Source: Nematostella vectensis
Lineage: Eukaryota; Cnidaria; Anthozoa; Actiniaria; Edwardsiidae
Direction: 5' to 3'
NCBI RefSeq assembly: GCF_932526225.1
Contig: NC_064034.1
Span: 15,946,887 to 16,010,886, forward strand
DNA: 64,000 bases
Below are positions 49,030-61,412 of this stretch, piece after piece. The notes under the pieces are model-generated. The model saw only the letters and a list, made by a program, of their open reading frames with translations. It was not told the DNA's origin and did no database searches. How positions within the stretch are numbered: the first letter of the stretch is position 1; every line of letters begins with the position of its first letter. Both the position numbers and the translations under genes were made by a program.

Positions 49030-50190
49030 ACTGTCTGCGTAGAACAATCTAAGTAGAACTATCTGCGTAGAACTATCTACGTAGAACTATCTACGTAGAA
49101 CTATCTGCGTAGAACTATCTGCGTAGAACTATCTGCGTAGAACTATCTACGTAGAACTATCTGCGTAGAACTATCTGCGTAGAACTATCTACATAGAACT
49201 ATCTACATAGAACTATCTGCGTAGAACTATCTGCGTAGAACTATCTGCGTAGAACTATCTACATAGAACTATCTGCGTAGAACTATCTGCGTAGAACTAT
49301 CTGCGTAGAACTATCTGCGTAGAACTGTCTGCGTAGAACTATCTGCGTAGAACTATCTGCGTAGAACTATCTGCGTAGAACTATCTGCGTAGAACTGTCT
49401 ACGTAGAACTGTCTGCGTAGAACTATCTGCGTAGAACTATCTACATAGAACTATCTACATAGAACTATCTGCGTAGAACTATCTGAGTACAACTATCTGC
49501 GTAGAACTATCTGCGTAGAACTATCTGCGTAGAACTATCTGCGTAGAACTATCTGCGTAGAACTATCTGCGTAGAACTATCTGCGTAGAACTATCTGCGT
49601 AGAACTATCTGCGTAGAACTGTCTTCGTAGAACTATCTGCGTAGAACTATCTACGTAGAACCATCTGCGTAGAACCATCTACGTAGAACCATCTACGTAG
49701 AACCATCTACGTAGAACCATCTACGTAGAACCATCTACGTAGAACCATCTACGTAGAACCATCTGCGTAGAACCATCTGCGTAGAACCATCTGCGTAGAA
49801 CTATCTGCGTAGAACTATCTGCGTAGAACTATCTGCGTAGAACTATCTGCGTAGAACTATCTGCGTAGAACTATCTGCGTAGAACTATCTGCGTAGAACT
49901 GTCTACGTAGAACTGTCTGCGTAGAACTGTCTGCGTAGAACTATCTGCGTAGAACGATCTGCGTAGAACCATCTACGTAGAACTATCTACGTAGAACTAT
50001 CTGCGTAGAACTATCTGCGTAGAACTATTTGCGTAGAACTATCTACGTAGAACTATCTGCGTAGAACTATCTGCGTAGAACTATCTGCGTAGAACTATCT
50101 GCGTAGAACTATCTGCGTAGAACTATCTGCGTAGAACTATCTGCGTAGAACTATCTGCGTAGAACTGTCTACGTAGAACTGTCTTGCTCA
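49030..50190. repeat. Minisatellite, 14-bp unit GTAGAACTATCTGC, about 82 copies
   Basis: Over 1.1 kb of head-to-tail 14-mers with a few recurring variants (TCTACGTAG, TCTACATAG, ACCATC, ACTGTC). Blocks of the same variant cluster, for example ACCATCTACGTAG near 49660-49780, which shows local spread by duplication. TACGTA palindromes form at variant junctions. Confidence 0.97.
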
Positions 50191-50815
50191 GCTGGATAAT
50201 AATGCCCGTGACGCGTGTCGCCCAAGCTTTCTTCCCAGCTCAACACCTGTCCCCATCTAGTTCAACTCTCTTTCATATGCGAGATATCGACGAGATTGTT
50301 AGGCTTGATTGCCGTGACGAGCATTTCGGCTTAGCGTCACCGGACGAGCGAAGTCTGGGAGTATGTACGCAGCTGCTTTGTCTCCTATTATCTTTGTTCT
50401 ACAAAGGAGTTCTTTTGTCTCTATTCTTCTCCTTCTTTGTGTCGAGGTGCGGATATTGTTCATTTGCCCAATCAAATTGCAGCTTGTAAGAGCTGCGTAC
50501 TGACCCAAGTCTGGAGGCTCTGGTGCCTAGGGTAACTTTCGGGTATCATTACGTAATTTGGATATACCTTGAACCGCGTGTCCCATGTATTCCAGACCGC
50601 GGCAATGTTCAAAACTTAACGACAAAGGCATTACTCGTAAGGCATTACGTAAAATAATGTTAAATAAATAACTATGGTATTTATTTTAAATTGCACGAAA
50701 ACGACGCGCAAACAAGAGGTCTGATGTTGCACCAGGTAATTTAATTTGAAATATGTACACGATAATGGAATTCGTATGTGAAAGTGTCTTTTAAAAGCTT
50801 TTGAATTATCTGGTA
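50190..50815. other. Non-repetitive stretch, no gene recognised
   Basis: Open frames of 70-100 codons on both strands overlap at 50184-50508. Neither shows a domain. The plus frame has a hydrophobic stretch (LLCLLLSLFYKGVLLSLFFS) but no supporting splice or start context. Confidence 0.35.
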
Positions 50816-50822
50816 CATTAAT

Positions 50823-51005
50823 AATTCGTTGTTGCTCGACCTGCCAGAATCCAAAATTCATTTCTTCGTTTGGGAATAGCGCGTAGTTAATCAAACCAAA
50901 CAATCAAAACCAGACAAACCGCCCCCAAAGCTTGTGTCTGACTACGCGCTATTCCCAAACGAGACATGGATTTTGGATTTGCCGAGGTCGCGCAACAACG
51001 AATTT
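50823..51005. repeat. Inverted repeat, about 64-bp arms, 54-bp loop
   Basis: Arm 50823-50886 (AATTCGTTGTTGCTCGACCT onward) is complementary to 50941-51005 with a few differences. Both arms encode similar short peptides (LFPNE-x-x-x-x-F) on opposite strands, as expected for an inverted duplication. Confidence 0.8.
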
Positions 51006-51227
51006 GGCTATAAATACCAAGAAGGGGAGGAGAGAAGACTTTTTAAAATTTCAGAGCCCTTTAGACAGTATGAGGATTTCAGTAGAACTCATAAAAGAAT
51101 AATGCGAGCCCCCGTTCGAGGGCCCCAGTATCTTCCCTCCCCCTCGGGGGTACTTAATGAACACTCCCACAAAAGACATAAATAACTTAGCTTTTCTGAA
51201 TGTGTCTCTGAGATAACTAACCCGAAC

Positions 51228-51735
51228 AATCTTCAGGTATTATCAGGTAGTGTCAGTTCGCTGTATTTCACAGATTCCGACAATCTTCAGGTATTGAGTT
51301 TCCTATATTTCACAGATCCCGACAATCTTCAGGTATCGAGTTCCCTATATATCACAGATCCCGACAATCTTCAGGTATCGAGTTCCCTATATTTCACAGA
51401 TCCCGACAATCTTCAGGTATCGTGTTTCCTATATTTCACAGATCCCGACAATCTTCAGGTATTGAGTTTCCTATATTTCACAGATCCCGACAATCTCCAG
51501 GTATTGAGTTTCCTATATTTCACAGATCCCGACATCTTCACGTATTGAGTTTCCTATATTTTACAGATCCCGACAATCTTCAGGTATTGAGTTTCCTATA
51601 TTTCACAGATCCCGACAATCTTCAGGTATCGAGTTCCCTATATTTCACAGATCTCGACAATCTTTAGGTATTCTGCTCCCTTATTTCCTATATTTTATAG
51701 ATCCCGACAATCTTCAGGTATCGAGTTTCCTATAG
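51228..51735. repeat. Minisatellite, 42-bp unit, about 12 copies, abutting a stop codon
   Basis: The unit contains TATTTCACAGATCCCGACAA and TCTTCAGGTAT. Being 42 bp long it keeps an open plus frame (LYFTDPDNLQV repeats). Its last copy ends at the base before the stop codon of the STELLO-like gene on the minus strand, so it forms the start of that gene's 3' UTR. Confidence 0.93.
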
Positions 51736-54700
51736 TTAGCTGACACGGACAAGTTTCTTGCCAGCACTGAGGTACGAGCTTGGCTGCTCATTCGGTTCCA
51801 GTACCACCTTGTCCTGAATTATTTCTTTGCATTCCTTTGGAGTAGGGCTTAGCGATGGAACCTTGTAACCGATGCTTACCAAGTCATAAAGCCACGCTTC
51901 AGTAAGAATTGCGTCCTTGGGGAACATGAAGCGGTTATCTACCATGGAAACCGTGAGGTCCAGAGCTCGGCTGAAGAAATCCTTACGCGGTGATTTCCAC
52001 TCTCTAAGAAACTCCACTAATCTGCCTGCATCATTGTAAAGGTCGACTTCGTCCACAAAATCGAGGTGGTAATCGTGTGCACTACGATACTGCATCGCAT
52101 TTGGCGGGAAAAACGACAAGTGCCCGCCGATTTCCCATAGCAACCGTTGTCCCCAGTACCCCCGCCAGATGTCACACACGCGGAACTTTGTGGTGATGGG
52201 AATGAGAAGGGCCCATAAGCCTTTATCAAGGAAAAACGTGTTTTGTGAGTTAAAAGGTGCCATTGTTCCTGGTGGAAGTAATATGGGAGGGGCTTTAGGG
52301 TCAAACTTGACATCTAACCGAACGTTTTCGTCCTTTCTTGTTAGTCTAAAGATAGCATCAACGTCAGGGTCACCATCCACCACTCCTTGCTGAATCGATG
52401 TCTGAACATTCTTACATTTCACGAACGTCTTCACCATAGGCGCTGAGATATTCTGTAAGGGGTACCCTCGTGGCCATATCGTCCTTTGACCGAAATTCGC
52501 ATAAGGGTTGACCACATTCGCGCTCGTTTTGTAAATGTAATACTCCCCTTTTTCTTTATCGTGGAACTCGAGTTTTCCTGAGGTTGGGTGATTATCGTCA
52601 TCCGTGTCATAGATGTATTTGGCGCCGTGCTGGATGGCGTACAGATATCCGATGTTCTTACGGGCATAGCTCTTGTAAGGCAGGAGATCAGCGATTCGAT
52701 AGCCAAGTTCTTTCTGTCGTTTGACACTCAGAAATACGCAGTTGGGATGGCTGTTGAAGAAAACCCCGAAGGTATTACTTAATTGACAGTATATAAACTT
52801 ATCGAATCTTATAAAAAACTAAATATAAACACCTTAAAACAACGTGTAAAAAACACTTTGAAAGCGGAGGTAAGAATCTTTGAGGCGATGTCCCTTTTTG
52901 GGTAATAGGAATAAAGTTGCTTTAGCTGCCATACCACCAAGAATTTAGGCTAAACCACCATTGACCATGCGACTACAAGACGGTACATCGCTGTGGTATA
53001 TTTGACTTATTTCATGTTTTATCGGCACTATTTCTTGGAAAAATAAGAAAAAAACAATGATACTGAAGGTGGAGTTTGTATCATAAAGAAATTTAATGAA
53101 TGTTTCTGGGAGTTTTGATTGAAACAAAGACATACTTTTTTGTTTTGTTTTTCTCTCATCGTTAGTCAATTTTACTGCGATACTCCTTAGAAAGCCATCG
53201 CTTCACTGCAATGAGCCGTATCCTAGGTTTCATTATGGTTAGTAGAGGAGACTGGTCAGGAAACGCGGCGAACTTCTTTGAAGTGTGTCTTTGTTAGGTT
53301 ATTCTCGTTGTCACGTGACATTGACCCTGCACAAGTCAAGCGTACAGAATAATGAAGTAAACGAAGAATCGTTACTTTTTAAATCGATACCTCGCATCGA
53401 TTTTTAAAAACTCCACAGTATTGATACAGATTCGTATAATTGCTATCCTGCTTGCCGTGTAAGCTCACTGGGATTGTTCCATAGAACTCTATTCTCTATA
53501 AAATTTTAGCCCTGCTCGGCACTTGGACAAAACAAACATGTCGGTATAAAACTAATTTTCTAGGACTGCAGACCTCAGGATTTAATGGTGATAAAACATG
53601 CAAAGTAATAAAAACAAAGATTAAAAGAAGCTTAATAAAAATGTCAAAGTTTCAAACAAATTAATCAGCGATTTGTGCGCGAATACGTATATTTACAATT
53701 TTCGTCCATATGTTTTCTTGTACTGTACGCCTGGTTTGTGCAGGGTCGTGATCACGTGATAGGTTGGTTCAACATCAGAGAGCGCCCATTATTTATGTCC
53801 TTTCAGGTTAGCCGGGTTTCCTAACCATCTCCCTCTACTATGGAAACTATGGTTTCATCGAGTTTGAATGTACTATACTAATAGTAGACAAGCTCCACCC
53901 GTTAATACAGAGGATGACATCCGGTGGGATGTGGACCCATTCTTTCCTGGTCATTCCTTAAACTCTGATTGCGCTTTTACGGCTAGATTACCAGCTGTTT
54001 CGTGATCGTTTTGTAATCGTATGATCGCGCCAGACGTCGGCACGAAAAAGCTTACAGCAGCGCCCCCTGTTGGGATCTCACCTCCAATCCGATGGCGTCT
54101 TCGTATCCCCGACAACCACCACTTTCCATCCATCCATTTTCGCAAGTTTCTTGACATCATCAGTGGGATAGTTTATCGTCGTGATGACTACCCATTTATC
54201 GTTCATTTCGCTTTTTTCGGGCTTCGGTTTCATTTTTATACTTGACCAATCTAAATCGACGGAGAGCCTTTTGTGATTGGCCACATTTAACCAATCAGCT
54301 AACAGAAATTCCGACTGAGCAGCCGCTTTCCAGGAATCGCTGTCTGACGAAACGCTGAAAACAGATCAAATAACAAGTAAAGAATCGTTAACGAGCTTGA
54401 AAATCGTAGTTGAATGTCAAACGTGTTATGAAGTCAACTTTGGCGGAATTAAAAAGGAAAACAACAGCAGCTGCTTCGTCTTAAGTTTTAATCCTATATC
54501 ATCAGAAGTTTGAAAAATAGTTTTGTTTTGGTCTTTATTGCAACAGCTTTGGCCAACAAAGATTTGTCTTAACAAAATACATTTGTTTGTGTTTCGTTTG
54601 TGCTTAAAAAAATAACTTATATAACAAAAGCTTAGAACATAACTATAGCAAGTAACCCACTGGTGTCGATCAAAAGAGCAACGGAAACAGGTACTTTCTT

Positions 54701-55534
54701 GATTGCTATGGCTCTAGGTGTACTAAAATGTAATACCAAGTATAACATTTTTCGTTGGAATTACATTTCGTGACACTTATGTGAAAGAAAAGAAATCCGG
54801 GCCGACATTGCCTAGAACTGTAGTCTCAGGCTGATTTGCTCTGGATCCCCACACTGTGCGAGGTCACATGCGGACTGCTATCAAAGAATTACAAACTCAC
54901 CAATGCAGATAGCGATTAATGGGAAAGATTGGAAAGAGGGGTGGGGGCTACCTGGAATTTGGGGTAAAGGCGGAGGGAGTGGCACTGTACACCTCGCGGG
55001 ATGACGTTAATGGCCAATCTGCCATTGATGGGACTGTAAAGAACCACTAACGAAGGGCGAAGTCAATTTAAAAGGTCTACTTGGCAGATAAACAAAGGAA
55101 TAAATAAACTAGAAGCTCTCACACTCTTGTTAACAATTGTAATAGCCTGTGGCTGCAATTCTAGATAAAGTCGGCTCCTGTTCTTTTCTTTTCCCTTTCC
55201 TTCTTATCCCGGAAAAATCAAAATTTGACTTAAAAAATATTAAACAATAAATAATACTTAAAAAAACTTAAAAAATAAATAATAAACATAATACCAATTA
55301 TGGGCGGGGACTTCCCCTCCATGGGGGAGATAGATGTTTGGAATTAAACAAAGTTCTTTCTCATAACCTTTCCTGTTTCCATACATGGATATTTTTTCTA
55401 GTGACTTACCTCACATCAGTTCTCGTTAGGTATCTATGGATATCTTGACAAGAAAATGTGTAGAAGGTGATAAAAAGAGCAAGCGCCATGGCGACTGCTA
55501 GAATGGCCCACATATAACCTTTAACCAGCTGCAT
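51736..55534 (-). CDS. STELLO-like (DUF288) type II membrane glycosyltransferase
   Basis: Three coding exons in phase: 55410-55534, 54082-54354, 51736-52750 (TAA), giving 470 residues. Residues 1-29 are MQLVKGYMW followed by the hydrophobic AILAVAMALALFITFYTF, a single N-terminal anchor as in Golgi type II enzymes. The luminal part matches the plant STELLO/DUF288 family: KWVVITTINYPTDDVKKLAK, GDTKTPSDW, LPYKSYARKNIGYLYAIQHG, and the acidic IYDTDDDN metal/nucleotide-sugar motif, then NPYANFGQRTIWPRGYPL. Plant STELLO proteins are Golgi glycosyltransferase-like factors working with cellulose synthase; the animal substrate is unknown to me. An acceptor (TTCATAG) two bases before the ATG shows an untranslated upstream exon; GAG/GTAAGA near 57962-58000 on the minus strand is a candidate. 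All splice sites are consensus. Confidence 0.85.
52765..54080. other. Intron 2 of the STELLO-like gene
   Basis: AT-rich with no clear repeat or coding signal. Confidence 0.6.
54355..55409. other. Intron 1 of the STELLO-like gene
   Basis: It separates the membrane-anchor exon from the luminal domain. AT-rich, with no recognised element. Confidence 0.6.
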
Positions 55535-56495
55535 TTCTATGAAAAAAGAAAAAAAGGAAAGAGGAATATGTTAATCACAAAGACCAACATTAGGGAATAA
55601 GATATTCTGTATTGCGCAGCATTTGCAGCATCTGCCCTGCGTGAAAATCATTTTGCTGCAATTGAAGACTATTAGCAAGTAACAAAGCGAGTCTCAGTTG
55701 AGCAGGACTCGAAACATTGTTGAGGTCACAAAAATGTATCTGAAACACGCGCACGAGAAATGTTTCTTTAACATTCTTCAACATGATGGGTGCTGGTGAA
55801 GAAGAGCAGATGAGAAAAACATATAGTTGGACGGATAAAGGATATGTTGGAGCAGCCTTAAACTTTGTTAACTTTCTTTTTGGGAAGATGATTACAGTCG
55901 AAGGCCTTAACATTTTCGTATAGTTTTTTTTTTTTGCTGGCGATGACGTCGCATCATAGATCACGTAACAAAATAGTTTTTTTGCCTTTCCGCCGGTGGG
56001 GAAAACAGCTTGGACAAAGGTGTTTACTCAATAAGTGTTGACTTTATGTCTGTCATAGGATAGCGTTTTAGCATCCGGAATTTTCTCTGCCGTTAACAAG
56101 ATATTAAATATTTTGTTAAGTCACGTGCTACGAATAAAAATGTTGATTTGTGACCGAAGGGCTAAACTTTTCTTGCCGGTTAAGACATCAGTGTGCAGAC
56201 GTTTTTCAAAGGAAAATAAAAACATGCGATGTTTTCTTTTTCATAGCGTATCCACCAAATTAGAATTTTTTTAAATATTGATTTGCAAAAGTCACGTGAT
56301 CGGCTGGATGACGTCATCTAACAGCTAACATTGCCGAGTTTGATGTTTTGACCAAAAATGGTGCATTTAAGGCAATGTTAATTTACTTTAAGGCAACTTT
56401 CAAAATTTCAACTGTTTTAGCTTATGTTCCAAGCCTTGATACACTTGAGCAGTAGGGGCGTGGCTGTGCCCCCGATTGTTTTCGTGATGTTTGTG

Positions 56496-57284
56496 TATTG
56501 TTTTCCCTGCTAGCAGAGGCCTCTTTCCTCTGTATTTCGCTGGGCTGGAGTTCGCGATGAAAAGATACCTCTGCCATGGGTCGCAAGTTCGTTTGATCAA
56601 ACCGCCGTCCACGATCGTGGACGAGATCCAGAGCGCATGCTCCGTTCATTAATTACTGGCCACTATTTGAGCCCACAATGACTAGCGCATGCATGAAACG
56701 TATATCCGCTGCGGGATAATAAGCCCGCATTCGAAACAGCGTCCACCATGGAAATATCACGCGACGAATTATAAAAGAAGCCATTCAATGCCTTATCTTC
56801 ATTCAGAATTTTCTCTCTTTTGACTAACGAGTCAATCTTCCGTTTACAGGTTTTGCACATTCTTCTGGGAATAGCTGATCTAAGTTTACCATAAAGTTTT
56901 GTAACATTTTCTTCGAATCCAACTGTGCGATATTTACATTGAAGAAACTCGCCTGCCCAGATGTCTTGAAATTAATCCCACAAACTCAACCTTTTAGTGA
57001 CGTTTTAGGTGATTGAAATTGAACAGTTGTTTTCTTTTTTCGAAGAGGAGAACTAACCGGAGTTTGATTCATGATTTCCGACTAAACCCATGCAAAGCAT
57101 ATTAGCATATTGACAGCTTTCGCGCGATGGTACGGGTTTTGGCACGTCGGTCGCTTATTAACGCTCACGCATGCGCAACAGAAACAGTTTCGACCCATGG
57201 CAGAGGTATCTTTTCCTCGCGAACTCCAGCCCAGCGAAATACAGAGAAAAGAGGCCTCTGCTAGTAGCAGGGAATGTATTGTTC
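56496..57284. mobile_element. Non-autonomous TIR element with about 90-bp arms
   Basis: Left arm 56496-56586 (TATTGTTTTCCCTGCTAGCA, GAGGCCTCTTTCCTCTGTAT, to CCATGGGTCG) and right arm 57188-57284 are inverted copies. The roughly 600-bp interior has no transposase motif. A poly-C run follows the right end. Peptides from the two arms resemble each other on opposite strands only because of the inversion. Confidence 0.75.
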
Positions 57285-57299
57285 CCCCCCCCCCCCCCC

Positions 57300-58600
57300 T
57301 CCAATAATTCGAGGCTTGATACGGCTATGTGGAGAGCGTGAGATGTGTGGGAAACAAATTCAAAATGGCCGCCAAGTACCTTACTGTGGCTCTAAAAAAG
57401 CCAAAAAAAAAAAAAAGAGAGAGAACAACTAGCGACGAGGAGGAGGTGGAGGAGGAGAGGGATTTTGTTTCATTGAGAACACACATAATACTTTAAAGAA
57501 GACGCTAGAAATGCTGAAACGCGATTTTTCCGAGCTGTAGGCAGGAAGTCGTAGGCATGAACATAATTCTGACTAGTACGTAAAGTTGTACTGTCTAATT
57601 CGCGGTGACATATTATAACTACGAACTAGGAACATAAGAAAACAACTTGGGTTGCCGAGGGCGACAAGAGAGGCCTCCTGGTTTACACGAAAGCAGAAAC
57701 CCAGACACCACTTCCTCGAAGTTTACAAGAGCGCAGTTCAAGATGCTAAATTCTAAAGATTTCTAATATTTAGGGCTTATACTTACAAGTAGTTGTTACG
57801 TTAGTTTTGACTAATTCCAAGGTTTCAAGGCAGGTTTTTACCATCAACAAATAAAAATACCCCAGACTGTTAAAATGTTTCTAACTGAAGCTCGAAATCA
57901 AGCATATTCTAAATTCGGGACATATAAAGAACACATACGAAAATACAAAAACGATTCTTACCTCGGAGTCGCATCGCCAGAGATTGGAATAAGAGTTCTA
58001 GAAGTTATTCACTTGACAGATTTCCAAATTTTTCACAAATAAATTGTTGGGCTTCTTTCCGCCGATTTAAAAACAAAATGCAGTCTTTGGAACCACACTT
58101 TTCAACAGACTCGTTTTAAAACAAGTCCATCCAATTACTGTAAATAAAACCTACTCTCATCTAGATCACGAACGCTTCCATGTTTCTTTTGAATACTTCG
58201 ACAAAGCCGCTCACGAAGTTCATCGAGCAAGGTGTGCTGCGAATGGACGCGTTTTCCTGCGTGACGCACAATTTGTCATGCGTGGTTACGTTCCATAGAA
58301 ACAACCAAGAGCCCCTGCGGTGGCTTTCTTACGTCCTTAAAGTATTTAATAAAAGTATTCGTACTATCCGTCTATCATGGGGTTCGAAGATGCTTTAAAG
58401 GTTGATTAAATTTTATAAAAGACATCAAACAAAGTCTAAAGTCTGGTTTTCCGTATGACGATCGTGTACAATTGTATGGGAACTAACCATGCGATCGTCT
58501 GAGATCATATGGAAACCACTTTGCGCTCGCATGAGGTCAAATTAGCATTTAAAAAGCATCCGACTAACAAAGCAAAATTTTGCTGCTATCTGAACCTCAG
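57300..58600. other. Region upstream of the STELLO-like gene
   Basis: It may hold the untranslated first exon(s) of the STELLO-like gene; a minus-strand GTAAGA donor lies at about 57961. A segment at 58450-58550 (GATCGT and TATGGAAACCA motifs) resembles 21240-21340 and probably belongs to a dispersed element. No protein gene is recognised. Confidence 0.4.
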
Positions 58601-59865
58601 CATATTCTTGGCATGTTCGTGAAATTTGGCGAAATTGCAGGCTGGGGTTCTTATAAAAAAGAAAAGTGTATATGGTAACAGGGGAGCCTTTCTTTAGAGA
58701 CCAGAACTAACTTTCGATATTACAGTAATTGTGTGAGTAAGCGCCCCCCCCCCCCCCAAATAAGCGCCTCGCCTGAGTGGGGGGAAATATGAAAAACATC
58801 ACTGTTCGCCTCAGTTGCTTAACAAATTGTCTATCGCAGGTTTTAGATTAATAAACTTGTAAAGCATATTAGTTAAAACGACAGATCTGTCTTATACACG
58901 TATATATCAACATTTCAACTAAATGATATCTAAATTTTGGTGCAGGAATGGTATTGGAACTATGCAGTTTCATGCTGTAAGTAAGAAGAAAAATATATAT
59001 TTTTTTGCTGCAAATACAACTTAATTCTGATGCTTGATAGGCCAATAGTACATTGGCAAGTCTATAAATTCTATTAAAATTGTTTTGCCAATCTAATCTT
59101 GAACTTTGAAAATTATGATTTACTTATCAAAAACCTTTAATACCTGATGGTCCCCTTTAACTCCGAACAGAATTCTCTTTGATAACTTGATAACATACTT
59201 GTTTTTAGAGTTACACCTATTACCTATATATATTTTAATCTTATTTTAATTGCAAAATGAGTGCATAGATGTATATTTTATGTACTGGGCATGTTGGAAT
59301 GTCTTAATTCCTGTGACTGCTTCTCTTGGTTCATTATTTTTTCTGTAGCCCAAACCAAATCCCATTTATTGTTGCCATGGAGAAGTAAGCTAAGGTTCTA
59401 ACATTCTTGTTGTAAAAGATAATGCCCAGGGGTATGCACAAGCTCTTTAGTTACAGGTTCACAATAGAAAAATCAAAACTAAAGCAGCTCTTCAAAATGG
59501 TGTTCTTAAAATCAGCATGGAGTGAGGCATACTTCAAGAGGTTATGAAGAAGTTAATTATTTAATTCTACTGTAACTCTCTATCCTCGGAAAGGATTCAG
59601 GCATTATACGAACAAAGACCCTGTTGACAAACATAATCCATTTCATAATCAGAGCCCTACACCACCAACAGCACAACTGATATCTTCCCTTACAAAACAA
59701 ACACACATGACGCGTTTATTTTCGTAATAATATCAATCGCACGTTAAATAGGAATACATTCTGCCGTGCTCCCTTGATCTGTACATATTATCTGATTATG
59801 AGAAATAAAACCCATTGCAAACGTTCTTTCTTATGTCTAATAACTCAATTTATTATAGGGGAGTT

Positions 59866-60450
59866 CCCAAACTTGGCAGGTGTCATGTATGTGTCAAGGG
59901 AGGCGCAAAACTGTGGTCATGTGATTTGTGACCTCATCGATGACGTCACTAGAAACAAAAATATGCTGATGTCATCATTTCACTAAGGAAACATCTTTTG
60001 GCAACCAAACTCGGTAGGTGTCATGTAGGTGTCAAGGGAGATGCAACAATATGGTCACGTGTTGTGTGACATCATCGATGACGTTACGAAAAGCAAAAAA
60101 CTTGAATAAAGCAAAAACATTCATATCACTTGAAAGAAACACTGTTTCACAACCAAACTTGGCAGGTGTCTTGTTTGTTTCAAGAGGGGTGCAAAAACAT
60201 GGTCATGTGATTTGTGACGACATCAATGACGACACTAGCAGCAAAAAATATGCTGACGTCATCAAAATAGAAAAAAATCATATTTCATTAAAGAAACACC
60301 GTATGACAAGAAACTTGGTAGGTGTCATGTATGTTTCAAGTGGGGTGCAATGAGATGGTCATGTGACGTTGTCAATAAATTCACTAGAAGTAAAACTACC
60401 CAGACACTAAAACATTGTATGACAACTAAACTTGTTATGTGTCATGTAGA
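59866..60450. repeat. Satellite, about 145-bp unit, four to five diverged copies
   Basis: Copies begin near 59869, 60007, 60155, 60310 and 60428 with AACTTGGCAGGTGTCATGTA, then TCAAG, GGTCATGTGATTTGTGAC and ATCGATGACGTCACTAG. Units are 70-85 percent alike by eye. The repeated TGACGTCA is a CRE/ATF-type palindrome. Confidence 0.85.
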
Positions 60451-60848
60451 TGTCAAGGGTATAATGGGTATGGAAGGGGGTATAAGAGGCTGTTGGTGTG
60501 ATCTATAAAATCGTTGACATCGTCAAAAACAGAAAAATAATAATATTTAATATTTCTTGAAGTGACCCTAGCATCAAGCTCTTAATTTTTGGATTTATAC
60601 CAATATATCAGTAGTTTAGGACTTGAAAACAAACCAGTTTTATTGCAATAAGACGGGTTTTTTGGGGGTTTTGGCGGCTTTTAAATCTAAATAATATCAC
60701 ACTCTAGAGCGAAAAGTGACCCCACTTTTTTAAAGCACCAGGCGTTCCTCGTTGATTCAGGAATACTGAAGGGACACTTTCTATTATTTTAGGGCCTTGT
60801 TTTACCCTGTTACCAGAGCCATATCATAATTTTTCTTATTCAATATCA

Positions 60849-60914
60849 GGCCCGTACCCAGGGGGGTGCAGGGGGAGCGAACCACCCCCAAGAAAAATCC
60901 TGGGTACGGGCCTG
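60849..60914. mobile_element. Minimal MITE, 'CAGGCCCGTACCCAGG' family, copy 4
   Basis: 66 bp with both termini intact: CAGGCCCGTACCCAGG at the left and CCTGGGTACGGGCCTG at the right are exact complements. The interior is only about 34 bp. Confidence 0.8.
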
Positions 60915-61342
60915 AATATGATCATCTGTATAATTGTAAACCAAATATTTCTGACATAGGTGTCAAATTGTGTGTTTTTTAATTATGGCATTTCCCCTTA
61001 TTTCTAAGGAAAAATGTGCTTACGAAAAAAAATTTCTAAAGAATTTTTTTAAACATTAGTTTTTGTCAGTTTTTGAGTTAAAAAAAGCAGGAATGTAGTT
61101 CTAATTGAATTGAATCATTATAAGGCCTCAAATCAATTTCTTCAAGTTGGGGTATCAATTATCATATAATTGCCATAAAAAGCCTGAAAATTATAAATAT
61201 TTAAAGTTTTATATTTCCAATTCTTAACTGTTATCAACTGTAATTAAGAGTTCCTATGCTCAATGTAAAAAAAGACCCCCTTCCAAAAAAGAACATTCTA
61301 TTTTGTTTTCATTGAATCGAATACTTTTATCGCTAGTGCTTT

Positions 61343-61412
61343 CGTTTTGGCCCATCGGTTAGCGCGCCTGAATTTAAACCCCTCTATCCGCAGTTTGAGT
61401 CTTACCCGCAAT
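61343..61412 (+). other. tRNA-like (A box / B box) sequence, degenerate
   Basis: GGCCCATCGGTTAGCGCGCC resembles a tRNA D-arm/A box and GCAGTTTGAGTCTTACC a B box about 30 bp later. Stems do not close cleanly, so this is more likely a tRNA-derived SINE head or tRNA relic than a working tRNA gene. Confidence 0.3.

Noticed and set aside
49030-50190. CRISPR-like array
   Set aside because: 14-bp units follow one another with no unique spacers, and the genome is eukaryotic; it is a minisatellite.
50184-50508. Opposed ORFs of 101 and 69 codons
   Set aside because: Overlapping frames without domains, directly after a satellite; no reason to prefer either as a gene.
61343-61412. Functional tRNA gene
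   Set aside because: A and B box-like words are present, but acceptor and anticodon stems do not pair well; kept only as a tRNA-like relic.
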